Assembly: GCA_025517485.1 (NCBI GenBank)
Contig: JAOPKB010000001.1
Coordinates: 434,001 to 498,000 of the forward strand
DNA length: 64,000 nucleotides
Direction of reading: 5' to 3'
Source of the DNA: Natronoglomus mannanivorans
Lineage (GTDB): Archaea > Halobacteriota > Halobacteria > Halobacteriales > Natrialbaceae
Shown here: positions 7,448 through 15,580 of the stretch, piece by piece
Layout of the letters: each line of letters starts with the position of its first letter
Position numbering within the stretch: the first letter of the stretch is position 1
Position numbers and translations under genes: made by a program
Notes under the pieces: model-generated
Database searches by the model: none
The model's input: only the letters and a program-made list of their open reading frames with translations
Told to the model about the DNA's origin: nothing

Positions 7448-8209
7448 GTGACGAACACGCAGGTTACGCTCGTTCAGATCGACAACTACGGCCCGTGGAC
7501 CGTGACGCCAGAACCCCGACGGGAAGCCGACCTCCAGACGCTCCAATCCCGGCTCTACGCCGACATCTCACAGTTCGTCGGCGCCCGTGATGGATACGTC
7601 TTCTTCACGCGGTTCGACAACATGATCGCCGTGACCAACGGTCTCGGCGTCGACGACCACGCGCTCTTGCAGGAATCGATCGGCAACCGCTATCCGGTGA
7701 CGCTGAGTCTCGGTGTCGCGACCGATCCCAGTCCCGTTACCGCGCTCTCGAACGCAACGGCGTCCATCCAGGAAGCCGGCAGCGCACAGGACAACGATCG
7801 ACGCGAAATTCTCGACGGGGACGTCCTCGCCGAGGGCGATCGAACCGACGACGACGTCCAGATCGCTCACTTCGACGTCAACGACGCGACCGGCGAGTAC
7901 ACCGACGAACTCAACGCCTTCGATAGCTTCATCGAGATCGAACAGGGGTACGCCGAACTCATGCGCTACATGCGCACCGCCCACGGGAGTCTCTCGTTTT
8001 TCGTCGGCGGGGACAACATCATCGCCGTCTGTCCCGACCTCGAGGCGACCGACTACCACGACGCGATCGCCCACGTCGAGGAGACCGTCGACGTCGCACT
8101 CAAAGTCGGTGTCGGCCGCGCTCGAAACGCACAGGTCGCCGGAATGGCTGCGAAACACGCACTCGAGGTCTGTCGGGAAGACGGCTCTAGAGTCGAACTC
8201 GAGTGGTGA
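7448..8209 (+). CDS. gch3: GTP cyclohydrolase III
   Basis: A 253-residue archaeal GTP cyclohydrolase III (ArfA/GCYH-IIa). In the family it converts GTP to 2-amino-5-formylamino-6-ribosylaminopyrimidinone phosphate, the first step of archaeal riboflavin and F420 deazaflavin synthesis. The protein has two related halves: 'TLVQIDNYGPWTVTPEPRRE' with 'ARDGYVFFTRFDNMIAVTNG', and 'FDSFIEIEQGYAELMRYMR' with 'GSLSFFVGGDNIIAVCPDL'. The F-x-x-x-DN-I/MIAV strands in both halves form the nucleotide-binding core. The start is GTG, supported by the TATA box at 7416. The C-terminus 'ALEVCREDGSRVELEW' is full length. Confidence 0.95.
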   Translation: MTNTQVTLVQIDNYGPWTVTPEPRREADLQTLQSRLYADISQFVGARDGYVFFTRFDNMIAVTNGLGVDDHALLQESIGNRYPVTLSLGVATDPSPVTALSNATASIQEAGSAQDNDRREILDGDVLAEGDRTDDDVQIAHFDVNDATGEYTDELNAFDSFIEIEQGYAELMRYMRTAHGSLSFFVGGDNIIAVCPDLEATDYHDAIAHVEETVDVALKVGVGRARNAQVAGMAAKHALEVCREDGSRVELEW

Positions 8210-8394
8210 GTCGACCTCAGAGTCGGATCCTCGAGTGACCGATTTCCAGTATGCACCGGCCGATCTCACAGTCTGTTCTGTCGTATACGGCGTGACAAAA
8301 TCCGGCGACGAGCACCCGAAAATAGGGCTACGTCAGCTAATTTCATAAACGTGCCGGGGGTACCTTTTAGGTCGTCTGTGCGAACCATTCACAC

Positions 8395-8973
8395 ATGGAA
8401 TCGGAACTGCTGGTCAGGGATGTCCTGACGAAAGAGTACGTCGGCGTCAGTGAATCCGATACGGTTCTCGGTGCCGTCGAACTAATGCGAGAAGAACGGA
8501 TCGGCTGTGTCCTGGCCGTCCGCGGAACCGAGCCAGTCGGAATCATGACCGAGTGGGACGTCCTCGGACTCGTCGTCGACGAGGGCGACCCGGGATCGAC
8601 GACGGTCGAAGACGTGATGTCCACACCGGTGTTGACGATCGAGGCCGACCGACCGCTTCCCGACGCCGCGACGCAGATGGCTCGAGAGAACAATCGAAAT
8701 ATGGTCGTCACTGACGGTGGTGAGCTCCTCGGCGTACTCACGCAACGAGACATCATCGCCGCGGCGGGCTCGTTTCAGGGAGCGACGGCCGGCCGACCGG
8801 GAGCCGAGCCGATCGTTCAGGAGACGGTTACCGAGGGATCGGAGAACGAGACCCTCGCCAACGGGGGCGACGAGTATACGACACAGGGTGTCTGTGAGGC
8901 CTGTGGATCACTTGCTGATTCACTCAGGGAGACGAACGGTCGACTGGTCTGTCCCGATTGCCGAAGTGTTTGA
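8395..8973 (+). CDS. Tandem CBS-domain protein with C-terminal zinc ribbon
   Basis: The protein has 192 residues. CBS-1 is at about 7-65 (DVLTKEYVGVSESDTVLGAV ... GIMTEWDVLGLVV). CBS-2 is at about 70-125 (VEDVMSTPVLTIEADRPLPD ... GVLTQRDIIAAAG). An acidic linker follows, then a zinc ribbon 'GVCEACGSLADSLRE' ... 'LVCPDCRSV'. CBS pairs bind adenine nucleotides or SAM and act as energy sensors. The zinc ribbon suggests contact with nucleic acid or a partner. The target is not determined and there is no adjacent obvious client. The length is complete. Confidence 0.88.
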   Translation: MESELLVRDVLTKEYVGVSESDTVLGAVELMREERIGCVLAVRGTEPVGIMTEWDVLGLVVDEGDPGSTTVEDVMSTPVLTIEADRPLPDAATQMARENNRNMVVTDGGELLGVLTQRDIIAAAGSFQGATAGRPGAEPIVQETVTEGSENETLANGGDEYTTQGVCEACGSLADSLRETNGRLVCPDCRSV

Positions 8974-9179
8974 GTTCTCGGTGACCGCTTCACCCCGTGG
9001 ATTCTGGGCCGTCTATTCGCTCTCGTCAGTTTCGATCCAAACACCTTTTTCGAGCGCCATCGGAGTAAGAGACACTGATCGACAGTTCTCGATCCGAGCG
9101 ATCTGCCGTTCGGAGAGTCCCCCGAAACGCGACACAGACCAAAGATGCGGCGTCCTGCCAGATCCACCCTCGAACAGAT

Positions 9180-9728
9180 ATGACGACGACAGATACCGAC
9201 CTCCGAATCGAATTCGCGACGGAGACCGATCTCGAGACGCTGGCCGACGACTGGATCGCTCTCGCACGCGAACAGGAAGAGCTCGGCTCACACATCGTTC
9301 CGGATGCGAATCGAGAGGCCATCCGTGACGTACTCGCTGCCCACCAGTTCAACGACGGCCTCCTCGTCGCCCGCATCCCAGCAGACGAGACGGCCGGCTT
9401 CGCGTCGTTTTCGATCGAGCGGGGCATGTTCACTCTGGATTCGACGCGTGGTGTCCTCTCGAATCTGTACGTCAAGCCGCCGTATCGCGACCGGGGGATC
9501 GGCACGGCACTCCTCAAGGAGGTCGAACACACCCTCACAGAGCGTGGCGCAACGGTCGTCATCCTCGAAGCGATGGCCGCGAACGAGGCTGCTCGTCGGT
9601 TCTATCGGCGACACGGCTACGACACGTATCGAGTGGCGATGGAACGATCACTCGAGGGGGAGGAGTCGGACTCGCAGGCGGAAACTGGGTCGGGCAAAAA
9701 CGATACACATTCAAAGGAGGACCGGTAA
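9180..9728 (+). CDS. GNAT-family N-acetyltransferase
   Basis: The protein has 182 residues with the GNAT fold in order: N-terminal 'DLRIEFATETDLETLADDWI', central strand 'GVLSNLYVKPPYRDRGIGTAL' region with the acetyl-CoA pyrophosphate loop R-x-x-G-I-G (RDRGIGTALL), and C-terminal 'ANEAARRFYRRHGYDTYRVA'. An acidic Ser/Glu tail of about 30 residues follows. The acceptor substrate cannot be inferred. The gene ends 16 nt upstream of tRNA-Thr on the same strand. Confidence 0.9.
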   Translation: MTTTDTDLRIEFATETDLETLADDWIALAREQEELGSHIVPDANREAIRDVLAAHQFNDGLLVARIPADETAGFASFSIERGMFTLDSTRGVLSNLYVKPPYRDRGIGTALLKEVEHTLTERGATVVILEAMAANEAARRFYRRHGYDTYRVAMERSLEGEESDSQAETGSGKNDTHSKEDR

Positions 9729-9744
9729 GAGAGAATCGCCCGGC

Positions 9745-9818
9745 GCCAGGGGAGCATGGGCGGTTCATGCACTCGACTTGTAATCGAGACTCCCGGGGTT
9801 CAAATCCCCGCCCTGGCT
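9745..9818 (+). tRNA. tRNA-Thr (anticodon UGU)
   Basis: A 74-nt tRNA. The acceptor GCCAGGG (9745-9751) pairs with CCCTGGC (9811-9817), with discriminator T at 9818. The anticodon stem is CTCGA/TCGAG with loop CTTGTAA, giving anticodon TGT. The T arm is CGGGG-TTCAAAT-CCCCG. CCA is not encoded. An AT-rich, gene-poor stretch follows immediately. Confidence 0.96.
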
Positions 9819-10304
9819 CTGCTGACTCTCGGTCTCCCAGCGGGGAGTCGAGAGGCGTATTTCGTTCGTACAGTTCGATTCATAGTCGTCGTGACTGTGA
9901 CCACAATTCTAGAGGTCCTTATACACCTTAGTCGAGAGCGTCGGAACGGGATCGTCAGGAGGCAACCACCGATTATATTTTCGATTGGGTGCTACATTTT
10001 CGGCACATCGATCGTTTGGCGGCGATGTACGGTCCGAGACCGGGAATCGTTCGAAAGCAAATATCCGACGCACTGCATAATTGCCTGCCGATATGTCGCT
10101 CTGAGATACTCGATCGAACCAGTATTAATGTGTGATTTCGACGGTCGAAACGCTTCATAATAAATTATTGTAATAACATTATTCGTATTATGATGCCCAA
10201 TAAATACACTATAGACCTCTTTCGACCACTATACCCAGATAATAGACATCAAATTGTGACAGAGGCCGCAGGATTTATATCGAGGCGTGTGAAGACTGTG
10301 GCTA
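9819..10304. other. AT-rich intergenic island between tRNA-Thr and a HalOD1 gene
   Basis: This stretch of nearly 490 nt has clearly lower GC than its surroundings (for example cataataaattattgtaata near 10157). It holds no convincing coding sequence. The only open frames in it lack family character. No copy of the tRNA-Thr 3' end is seen, so an attachment-site duplication is not supported. It contains the TATA element of the HalOD1 gene. Confidence 0.6.
10273..10280 (+). promoter_or_regulatory. TATA element of the second HalOD1 gene
   Basis: 'atttatat' is centred 28 nt before the ATG at 10305, fitting a leaderless transcript. Confidence 0.6.
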
Positions 10305-10580
10305 ATGCTACTCTCAGTGGACCGGACAAGTGAAACAGGGACCCAATCGCTCAGTTTCGAAATCATCGACGCGATCGCCGAACGCGAGGGTGTCGATACG
10401 ACAGAGATCGAACCCCCGGAGTACGAAGCGTTGTACGACGTTCTCAATCCTGAAGCGCTCGATGCGCTCTTCGCCCCGTGCCACGACGGAACCCAGCGAT
10501 CGACCGGCCGTGTCAAATTCACGTACTGCGGATACGACGTCGTCGTCACGAGCGACGGTGACGTCCACATAGACGAGTAG
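10305..10580 (+). CDS. Stand-alone HalOD1 domain protein
   Basis: The protein has 91 residues and consists of little but one HalOD1 domain: 'SLSFEIIDAIAEREGVDTTE', 'EPPEYEALYDVLNPEALDAL', then a short beta hairpin 'VKFTYCGYDVVVTSDGDVHI'. It shares the overall pattern with the protein at 2068-2562 but lacks the disordered N-terminus. The domain is specific to halophilic archaea and its output is unknown. It follows an AT-rich island and tRNA-Thr, which suggests an accessory location. No two-component partner is adjacent. Confidence 0.85.
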   Translation: MLLSVDRTSETGTQSLSFEIIDAIAEREGVDTTEIEPPEYEALYDVLNPEALDALFAPCHDGTQRSTGRVKFTYCGYDVVVTSDGDVHIDE

Positions 10581-10668
10581 CGGGAAACCGTCAACACTGC
10601 AAAAATTCAGTTCTCGACCGGCGGTTCTGCGACGGTTCGACAGCCCAACTAGCGATCCGAACGGAGCG

Positions 10669-11427
10669 TTATTCGGGACGGGTCGTCCGTACCGACTCGA
10701 AAACCTCCTGATGAAGCTGCTTCGCAACGAGATCCATCAGTTCCTCGAGATTTACCGTGTCCGCCCGGTTGTACTCGACGAGCGTCTCGAGTGCGCGGTC
10801 GTCACCACGCTCGTACTCGTGCCAGAGCCTGACGGCGTCGCGGCCGGAAATATCGGGCATGTCCCGCTCGATTCCGAGATCGCGTTCGATCTGTTTCAGG
10901 CCACCGCTGAGGCCCAGCTTGCGACAGCAGTACATGAGGTCGACGTGGGGAACCGACGCGTCGACGTCGTAGCAGGTCTCGAGGAACGGAACGTCGAACC
11001 GTTGCCCGTTGAACGTGACCAGCAGCGACGACCGCTCGAGTTCGGTCTGCAGACGCTCGGCGGTGAGGTCACGATCCTTGACGAACGTCTTCGTCTCGCC
11101 GTCACGGTGGACGCTGACGGTCGTCACGTCGTTACAACTCGCGTCGAGGCCGGTCGTCTCGATGTCGAGGAAACAGGCGTCGTCGCGGACGTTCTCGTAC
11201 AGTCGCCAGCTACTCGAGGCTGGCAGTGTGTCGGCGAAGTAACTGACGTCACCCCGCTCGAGGTGTGTTCGTCCGGTTTCGATGTAGGTCTCGATCCGAT
11301 CGGCGAGGGTCGACCCGACGACGCTGCCGTCGAAGTCGTCCCAGTGGGTGATACCGTTCTCCCAGAGGCGACGCTCGGTCTTCTCGCCGACGCCACGGAC
11401 GGGAATGAAACTATTCTCGATTCGCAC
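10669..11427 (-). CDS. RNase H-like 3'-5' exonuclease (YprB-type)
   Basis: The protein has 252 residues. An N-terminal helix-hairpin-helix-like segment 'GVGEKTERRLWENGITHWDD' comes first. A ribonuclease H-fold exonuclease domain follows, with Exo I 'CFLDIETTGLDASCNDVTTV' (D-x-E), Exo II 'LLVTFNGQRFDVPFL' (N-G-x-x-F-D) and Exo III 'LVEYNRADTVNLEEL' (Y-N-x-x-D). All acidic catalytic positions are present, so activity is likely. The YprB/RNase_H_2 family acts on single-stranded DNA or RNA ends. The HhH-like N-terminus is the usual haloarchaeal arrangement. Substrate unknown. Monocistronic. Confidence 0.85.
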   Translation of the reverse strand: MRIENSFIPVRGVGEKTERRLWENGITHWDDFDGSVVGSTLADRIETYIETGRTHLERGDVSYFADTLPASSSWRLYENVRDDACFLDIETTGLDASCNDVTTVSVHRDGETKTFVKDRDLTAERLQTELERSSLLVTFNGQRFDVPFLETCYDVDASVPHVDLMYCCRKLGLSGGLKQIERDLGIERDMPDISGRDAVRLWHEYERGDDRALETLVEYNRADTVNLEELMDLVAKQLHQEVFESVRTTRPE

Positions 11428-11484
11428 ACCAGTTGTGGGGGTCTGAGTGGCCTAAAACGTGTGGTTCCGTCGTGACGATTGCTC

Positions 11485-13281
11485 TCAGCTACTGTTGTCC
11501 GAGAGGTACAACGTCCGGTCGATGATCTCGACGGCTGCCTCGCCCCACCGTGAGACGGCGTCACCGTCAGCTTCGGGGAGGTCGACGACGATCGTGTTCC
11601 CCTCGATCGTCACGTCCCCGTCCGGCGTCGACTCCTTCTCTGCGAAACTGCGCATCTGGTACCGAAGTAACCGTTTGGTCGATCCGGTGATCTCGACGGT
11701 GTCCGGATCGAATTCGAAGGTCAGAACGGCACCGTCGTCGTCTGCGTCGGCAGTCACCTCGAATCCGTGACTCGAGAGCGAGAGCGAGGGCGTCTCGTCG
11801 TTCATCGAGTCGATCGCTTCGTCGACGGTCTGTTCTGTCTCGTCGTCGGCGGTGAGGTCGGAGAACTCGAAGTCGGTGAACGATTCGGCACTGGTGTCGT
11901 CGACGTCGACAGCATCGACAGCGTCGGCGAGTTCACCGTCCGAACTCGAGTCTGGACGCGTCGAATTCGGTGATTCAGCAGCCGAATCGGGTTCCAGTTC
12001 CGATCCCGCCTTCCTCTCTGTTTCCGTCTCTGTCGCCGGTTCCGAACCCGTCTCGAGCCCGCGGTCCGAGTCGGAATCCGATTCCGATTCGGACTCCGAC
12101 TTCGACTCTGACTCTGACGCTGATTCCGACCGGACTGACGGTTCGATGGCACCGTCTGTCAGATCACTCTCGATGTCGTCGCTCTCGGCTCGTTCGGCCG
12201 TCGGCGTCGGTTCCGAATCCGGCTCGCTCGCTGTGTCTCCCCGTCCGACCGGATCCGTCTCTCCACCCGCGTTTACGTCTGCATCGGCCTCTGTGGCCGA
12301 CGCTCGGTCGTCTGCGGACTCGTCGACGACGTCGTCAGCTTCCCCGGTCAACGGGTTAGTGGCAGCCGTCTCCATCGTCGATTCGTCGAACTCGAAGGCT
12401 TCACTGGCGTCAGGTTCGTCCCCGGTATTGCTCGGTTCGGATTCGTGGCCGTCACTGCTGGGTGCTGGCCCTGCTGCGATAACGTCGGGTTCGTCCGTCG
12501 GTCCACCCTCGGGATCTCCGGCCTCGAGTTCACCGGCGATCTCGGGGCCTGCGTTCGCGATAGCCTCACGGTCCAACGGGGTCGCGAACCACGCCGTGCG
12601 ATCCGGCGAGGTGACGAACCGGCCGCGATTGATCGATGCTCGAGGGTGGTCGGGCTTCGATTCCGAGTCTGGCTCTGATTCTGCGTTCGGGTCGGAAGCG
12701 GACGCCGGATCTGCGGTGTCAGAACCGTCGGCTGACGCTTCGACGGCCGATTCCTGATCGGTATCGGTCGTCGCGTCTGCGCCGTCAGTTCTCGCTGTCT
12801 CTCCGTTCGCATCCGACTCCGAGTCTGCCGTCCGCGTCGTCGAATCGGCTGCCTGCGATTCGGGTTCGGCCCGTTCGGCCGACTGGGACTCCGAGACCGT
12901 TTCGTCGGACGATGGCTGCTCCCGACCCGCTTCCGTCTCGGGGTGAGCCGATCGTTGCGGTGAGTCCTTCTGGGAGGGACGCTGGCCCCGTGGCTGCGTT
13001 TCGGCCTCCGGTCGCTGGTTCGGCGTCGGCTCGGAACTGATCGTGCCACCGCTCAGGTGAAACTGCGCACCGCCGCCGCCGGGCGCGTTCGAGATGTTGT
13101 CCAGAGAATACCCGATATCTTTCAGATCGTCGTCCACGTTGTCCTCGAGTTTGTCGATTTTGTCACCCACGCTCCGAAGTGCAAGCGCGACGTCCCAGAG
13201 GACGACGACGCCGAAGAACATGAGTGCAAGGAACACAGTAACGGCGACCCCTGCGAGAAATTGAATGTCAACTTCGACCAT
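11485..13281 (-). CDS. Membrane-anchored, extremely acidic Ser/Glu/Asp-rich protein
   Basis: The protein has 598 residues. The N-terminus has one TM helix (GVAVTVFLALMFFGVVVLW, about 10-28) and then a short amphipathic coil 'SVGDKIDKLEDNVDDDLKDI'. Residues about 75-490 are low complexity, dominated by Glu, Asp, Ser, Thr and Ala (SESASESESKSESE-type runs). The last 100 residues form a compact conserved-looking domain with 'SLSLSSHGFEVTADADDDGA', 'TGSTKRLLRYQMRSFAEKES' and 'WGEAAVEIIDRTLYLSD'. This is tether-plus-domain architecture: a soluble C-terminal domain held from the membrane by a long disordered acidic linker. I do not recognise the C-terminal domain. The ATG at 13281 has 'ggagagcg' 15 nt upstream. 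Confidence 0.75.
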   Translation of the reverse strand: MVEVDIQFLAGVAVTVFLALMFFGVVVLWDVALALRSVGDKIDKLEDNVDDDLKDIGYSLDNISNAPGGGGAQFHLSGGTISSEPTPNQRPEAETQPRGQRPSQKDSPQRSAHPETEAGREQPSSDETVSESQSAERAEPESQAADSTTRTADSESDANGETARTDGADATTDTDQESAVEASADGSDTADPASASDPNAESEPDSESKPDHPRASINRGRFVTSPDRTAWFATPLDREAIANAGPEIAGELEAGDPEGGPTDEPDVIAAGPAPSSDGHESEPSNTGDEPDASEAFEFDESTMETAATNPLTGEADDVVDESADDRASATEADADVNAGGETDPVGRGDTASEPDSEPTPTAERAESDDIESDLTDGAIEPSVRSESASESESKSESESESDSDSDRGLETGSEPATETETERKAGSELEPDSAAESPNSTRPDSSSDGELADAVDAVDVDDTSAESFTDFEFSDLTADDETEQTVDEAIDSMNDETPSLSLSSHGFEVTADADDDGAVLTFEFDPDTVEITGSTKRLLRYQMRSFAEKESTPDGDVTIEGNTIVVDLPEADGDAVSRWGEAAVEIIDRTLYLSDNSS

Positions 13282-13502
13282 ATATTTCGCTCTCCTGTCT
13301 GATAGGTCGGTCGCTATTTAGTCCTTGTGCCACAACAGCAATACCACTGGAGCGATATCGTTCGGCCTCGGTCTGACGTTGAGACGATGTGTGACCGACG
13401 GTAGCACCGGTTCTGTTCAACTGGTCGATCACGATAGAATCCGTCCCGTCGACTCGTTACGTACAGCCACGAATAGTCAAAATACAGAGAAGAAGTCGAC
13501 CG

Positions 13503-14240
13503 CTACAGCTGGATCCAGTCACTGCTCGTTTGTTGGTCGCGAAGATGCCAGCGTTGCTCGGAGGCGCCGTCTCGGGAGCGGACTTCGACTACTGCATCGA
13601 ACAGCGGCTCGAGAAGGTTGACGGCGTCGTGGTCGGCGTCGATCGGGAGGTGAAAGTGACCCATTCCGTTGGCCTGTCTGATCCGTAACGTGAGGACGTG
13701 CAGGAGTCGGAAGACGTTCTCCGAGTTGTGTTCGGTGAGCAGGGGAACGAGCGAATCGACACAGACTCGGAGCTCGGAGGGCTCGAGCCCACCCGAGACG
13801 TCGTCGAATTCGTTGACGGTCTCGATAATCTCCGATCCGAGCGGGCTGAGTAGTTCGGTACCGACGACGGATTCGTTGGGCGACAGTTCCCCGGTTCGTT
13901 CCGGACCGTCTGCCGATCGGGTGATGATTCTGGTCGTCGTGTGTTCGTCCTCGTTCTCGTGCTCGTTCGGGTCGTCACCAGGTCTGTCACCATCTGCTCG
14001 TGTCTTCCCGTGACCGTGACCATGTTCGTGTGAACAACACGGCTGTTCCGTGACGACGAAGAGGCGATATCGTGACTGGTCGTGATCGTTCGTCTCTCCA
14101 AGCAATCGAAGACACGTCGCTCCGTGTGCCTCGGACGCACTCCCGACGAGAAGGATGTTACTTCCCTGCTGCTTGAGTGTTCCCAACGCGTGCGCGAACG
14201 TCGCACTTTTCGGAACACCTCCCCCTAACTCGGTACCCAT
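13503..14240 (-). CDS. KaiC/HTR-like (DUF7504-type) protein with His/Cys-rich insert
   Basis: The protein has 245 residues. It starts MGTELGGGVPKSATFAHALG, then 'TLKQQGSNILLVGSASEAHG', a degenerate RecA/KaiC-like nucleotide-binding core. Typical later segments include 'GLEPSELRVCVDSLVPLLTE', 'NVFRLLHVLTLRIRQANGMG' and 'FHLPIDADHDAVNLLEPLFD'. I recognise this as the haloarchaeal family labelled DUF7504 or HTR-like, often linked to signal transduction. No canonical GKT/GKS Walker A is visible, so ATP binding is doubtful. Residues 68-100 form a His/Cys-rich insert (CCSHEHGHGHGK, then acidic with two further His). The promoter is at 14267-14276. Confidence 0.75.
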   Translation of the reverse strand: MGTELGGGVPKSATFAHALGTLKQQGSNILLVGSASEAHGATCLRLLGETNDHDQSRYRLFVVTEQPCCSHEHGHGHGKTRADGDRPGDDPNEHENEDEHTTTRIITRSADGPERTGELSPNESVVGTELLSPLGSEIIETVNEFDDVSGGLEPSELRVCVDSLVPLLTEHNSENVFRLLHVLTLRIRQANGMGHFHLPIDADHDAVNLLEPLFDAVVEVRSRDGASEQRWHLRDQQTSSDWIQL

Positions 14241-14266
14241 CTTTTATAGCAAAGACCTGCAGCAAC

Positions 14267-14276
14267 AATAAATATT
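14267..14276 (-). promoter_or_regulatory. TATA element of the KaiC/HTR-like gene
   Basis: On the minus strand 'caatatttattg' is centred about 31 nt before the ATG at 14240. It lies in a local AT-rich patch between two divergent genes. Confidence 0.5.
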
Positions 14277-14368
14277 GTGGCCTTTCCGCTGTGTTAAGAT
14301 CGGAATGCGGATAAAATTGCGGCAACGACCCTGTATTCGATCGGTTATCACCAATACTTCAATCGGCC

Positions 14369-14377
14369 ATTTTTTTA
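14369..14377 (+). promoter_or_regulatory. TATA element of the coiled-coil acidic protein gene
   Basis: 'attttttta' is centred 27 nt before the ATG at 14400. It supports leaderless initiation there rather than at the upstream in-frame codon at 14382. Confidence 0.55.
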
Positions 14378-14399
14378 GACCGTGTTTCGTAGTGCCTGT

Positions 14400-15179
14400 A
14401 TGACAGACGCAGACGACGACCTCGCCGAGGCAATCGAGGAACTCGCCGAGACGCTCGGGGAGTTGCGCACGGAACTCGAGCCCAAGCCCCGGGACCAGCG
14501 CCAGCCTCGACGCCCGCCGTTGCGTCCGCCGACGCCCGGCGAACTCCTCCGCGTAGCCGACGAGGTCGCGATCCCGGCACTGATCGCCATTCTCGAGGCG
14601 AACGTCAAGGCCCTCGAAACCTTCCAACGCGGGCTCAGGGTGTTCCGACGGGAACGGGAAGTCCGCGAGCGAAGCGAGGAGGCCAGAGAACGTACTCGAG
14701 CCCACGCCGACGAGTTACGGACGACGACCCTCGACCAGCTCGACGGCGCACTCGCACAGCTCCAGCGAGCCGTCTCGGAGGGTGCACTTCCTCGTGACGA
14801 TAGCGCACGGGAGTTGATCGAGGACGCCCGAACGCTGCGAGACGACATCGATCGACGCCTCGAGGCCGTCGTCGAGGGTGACGACGAGCGTGATCGATCG
14901 GGAGCGGACCGGGACGCTGCTGAACAGAATTCGGTTGCTGATGCTGAGTCCGACGACGCGGACGATCCTGCGAGCGTCGACGTCGACGCCGAACTCGAGA
15001 CGTTACGAGATCAGTACGGACCCGACGAACCCGACGGAGACGGTAACGATCGAAACGAGGGCTCGAGTTCGGCGGATGACGATACTGGTAGTAACGCAAA
15101 CGGGGACGACGAGAACAGCGAGAACAGCGAAAACGACGACCGCGATGACGGTGACGGTGACGACGGACCCGACCGATAA
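14400..15179 (+). CDS. Coiled-coil protein with acidic disordered tail (DUF7547-like)
   Basis: The protein has 259 residues. Residues 1-30 form an acidic helix (DDDLAEAIEELAETLGELRT). It is followed by the Pro/Arg stretch 'RRPPLRPPTPGELLRVADE', a conserved helical segment 'IPALIAILEANVKALETFQR' and a charged coiled coil to about residue 165. The last 90 residues are Asp/Glu/Asn/Gly-rich and probably disordered. The 'PPLRPPTPGELLR' plus 'PALIAILEAN' pattern is shared by a haloarchaeal family that I believe is DUF7547. Function unknown. No TM helix is strong enough to call, although the LIAILEANVKAL stretch could associate with membranes. Confidence 0.7.
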   Translation: MTDADDDLAEAIEELAETLGELRTELEPKPRDQRQPRRPPLRPPTPGELLRVADEVAIPALIAILEANVKALETFQRGLRVFRREREVRERSEEARERTRAHADELRTTTLDQLDGALAQLQRAVSEGALPRDDSARELIEDARTLRDDIDRRLEAVVEGDDERDRSGADRDAAEQNSVADAESDDADDPASVDVDAELETLRDQYGPDEPDGDGNDRNEGSSSADDDTGSNANGDDENSENSENDDRDDGDGDDGPDR

Positions 15180-15193
15180 AACGAATAGCGGCC

Positions 15194-15580
15194 TCAGACA
15201 GGGTCGAACCGATATCCGTCCCAGTCCTGACTCGCTGGCTCCTTGATCCCCGCCTCGGGATCCCGGAGCTCCTCGACGTACACCGGCTGGACCTCGTCAC
15301 CGCTTTCGACTTCCCCCGAGGTCAGTTGGCCGATCGCGCGGACTGGTTCGCCGTCGACGTCGAACTCGACGATCGCGATATGGTTCGGTTCGCGCACGCC
15401 CGGCGGCGTCGCGGTGCTCGTCGTCCACGTGACGACCGTCGCGGTGTACTCGCTCAGGTCGATCGTCTCGACCGGTTTCGACCCGTCCGGACCGAGTGGG
15501 TGACCCGGATAGCTGATCGATCCGTCCTCGTAGCGGTAGGCCTCCATCGCGTTCTCGTTCTCGTTTTCGTTCTCGCTCAT
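15194..15580 (-). CDS. OB-fold subunit of haloarchaeal beta-ketothiolase (BktB-beta-like)
   Basis: The protein has 128 residues with a DUF35-type OB fold: 'GSISYPGHPLGPDGSKPVET', 'YTATVVTWTTSTATPPGVRE', 'IAIVEFDVDGEPVRAIGQL', 'VESGDEVQPVYVEE'. The N-terminal Cys4 rubredoxin-like zinc finger of other DUF35 proteins is missing, as expected for the thiolase-associated subunit. It overlaps the thiolase gene by 4 nt (15577-15580), implying translational coupling. In Haloferax mediterranei, beta-ketothiolases consist of a thiolase alpha subunit and an OB-fold beta subunit encoded this way. By analogy this is the non-catalytic partner required for activity. Confidence 0.85.
   Translation of the reverse strand: MSENENENENAMEAYRYEDGSISYPGHPLGPDGSKPVETIDLSEYTATVVTWTTSTATPPGVREPNHIAIVEFDVDGEPVRAIGQLTSGEVESGDEVQPVYVEELRDPEAGIKEPASQDWDGYRFDPV

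Noticed and set aside
9756..10160. 135-codon frame starting inside tRNA-Thr
   Set aside because: It begins inside the tRNA and has mixed composition with no family likeness. The region is AT-rich and non-coding in appearance.
9745..10304. Integrated element at tRNA-Thr
   Set aside because: No duplicate of the tRNA 3' end and no integrase in the window; only composition supports it.
11852..12757. Ser-rich antisense frame opposite the acidic membrane-anchored protein
   Set aside because: It is the reverse complement of Glu/Asp/Ser codons and has no start signal. The opposite strand has a TM and a structured C-terminal domain.
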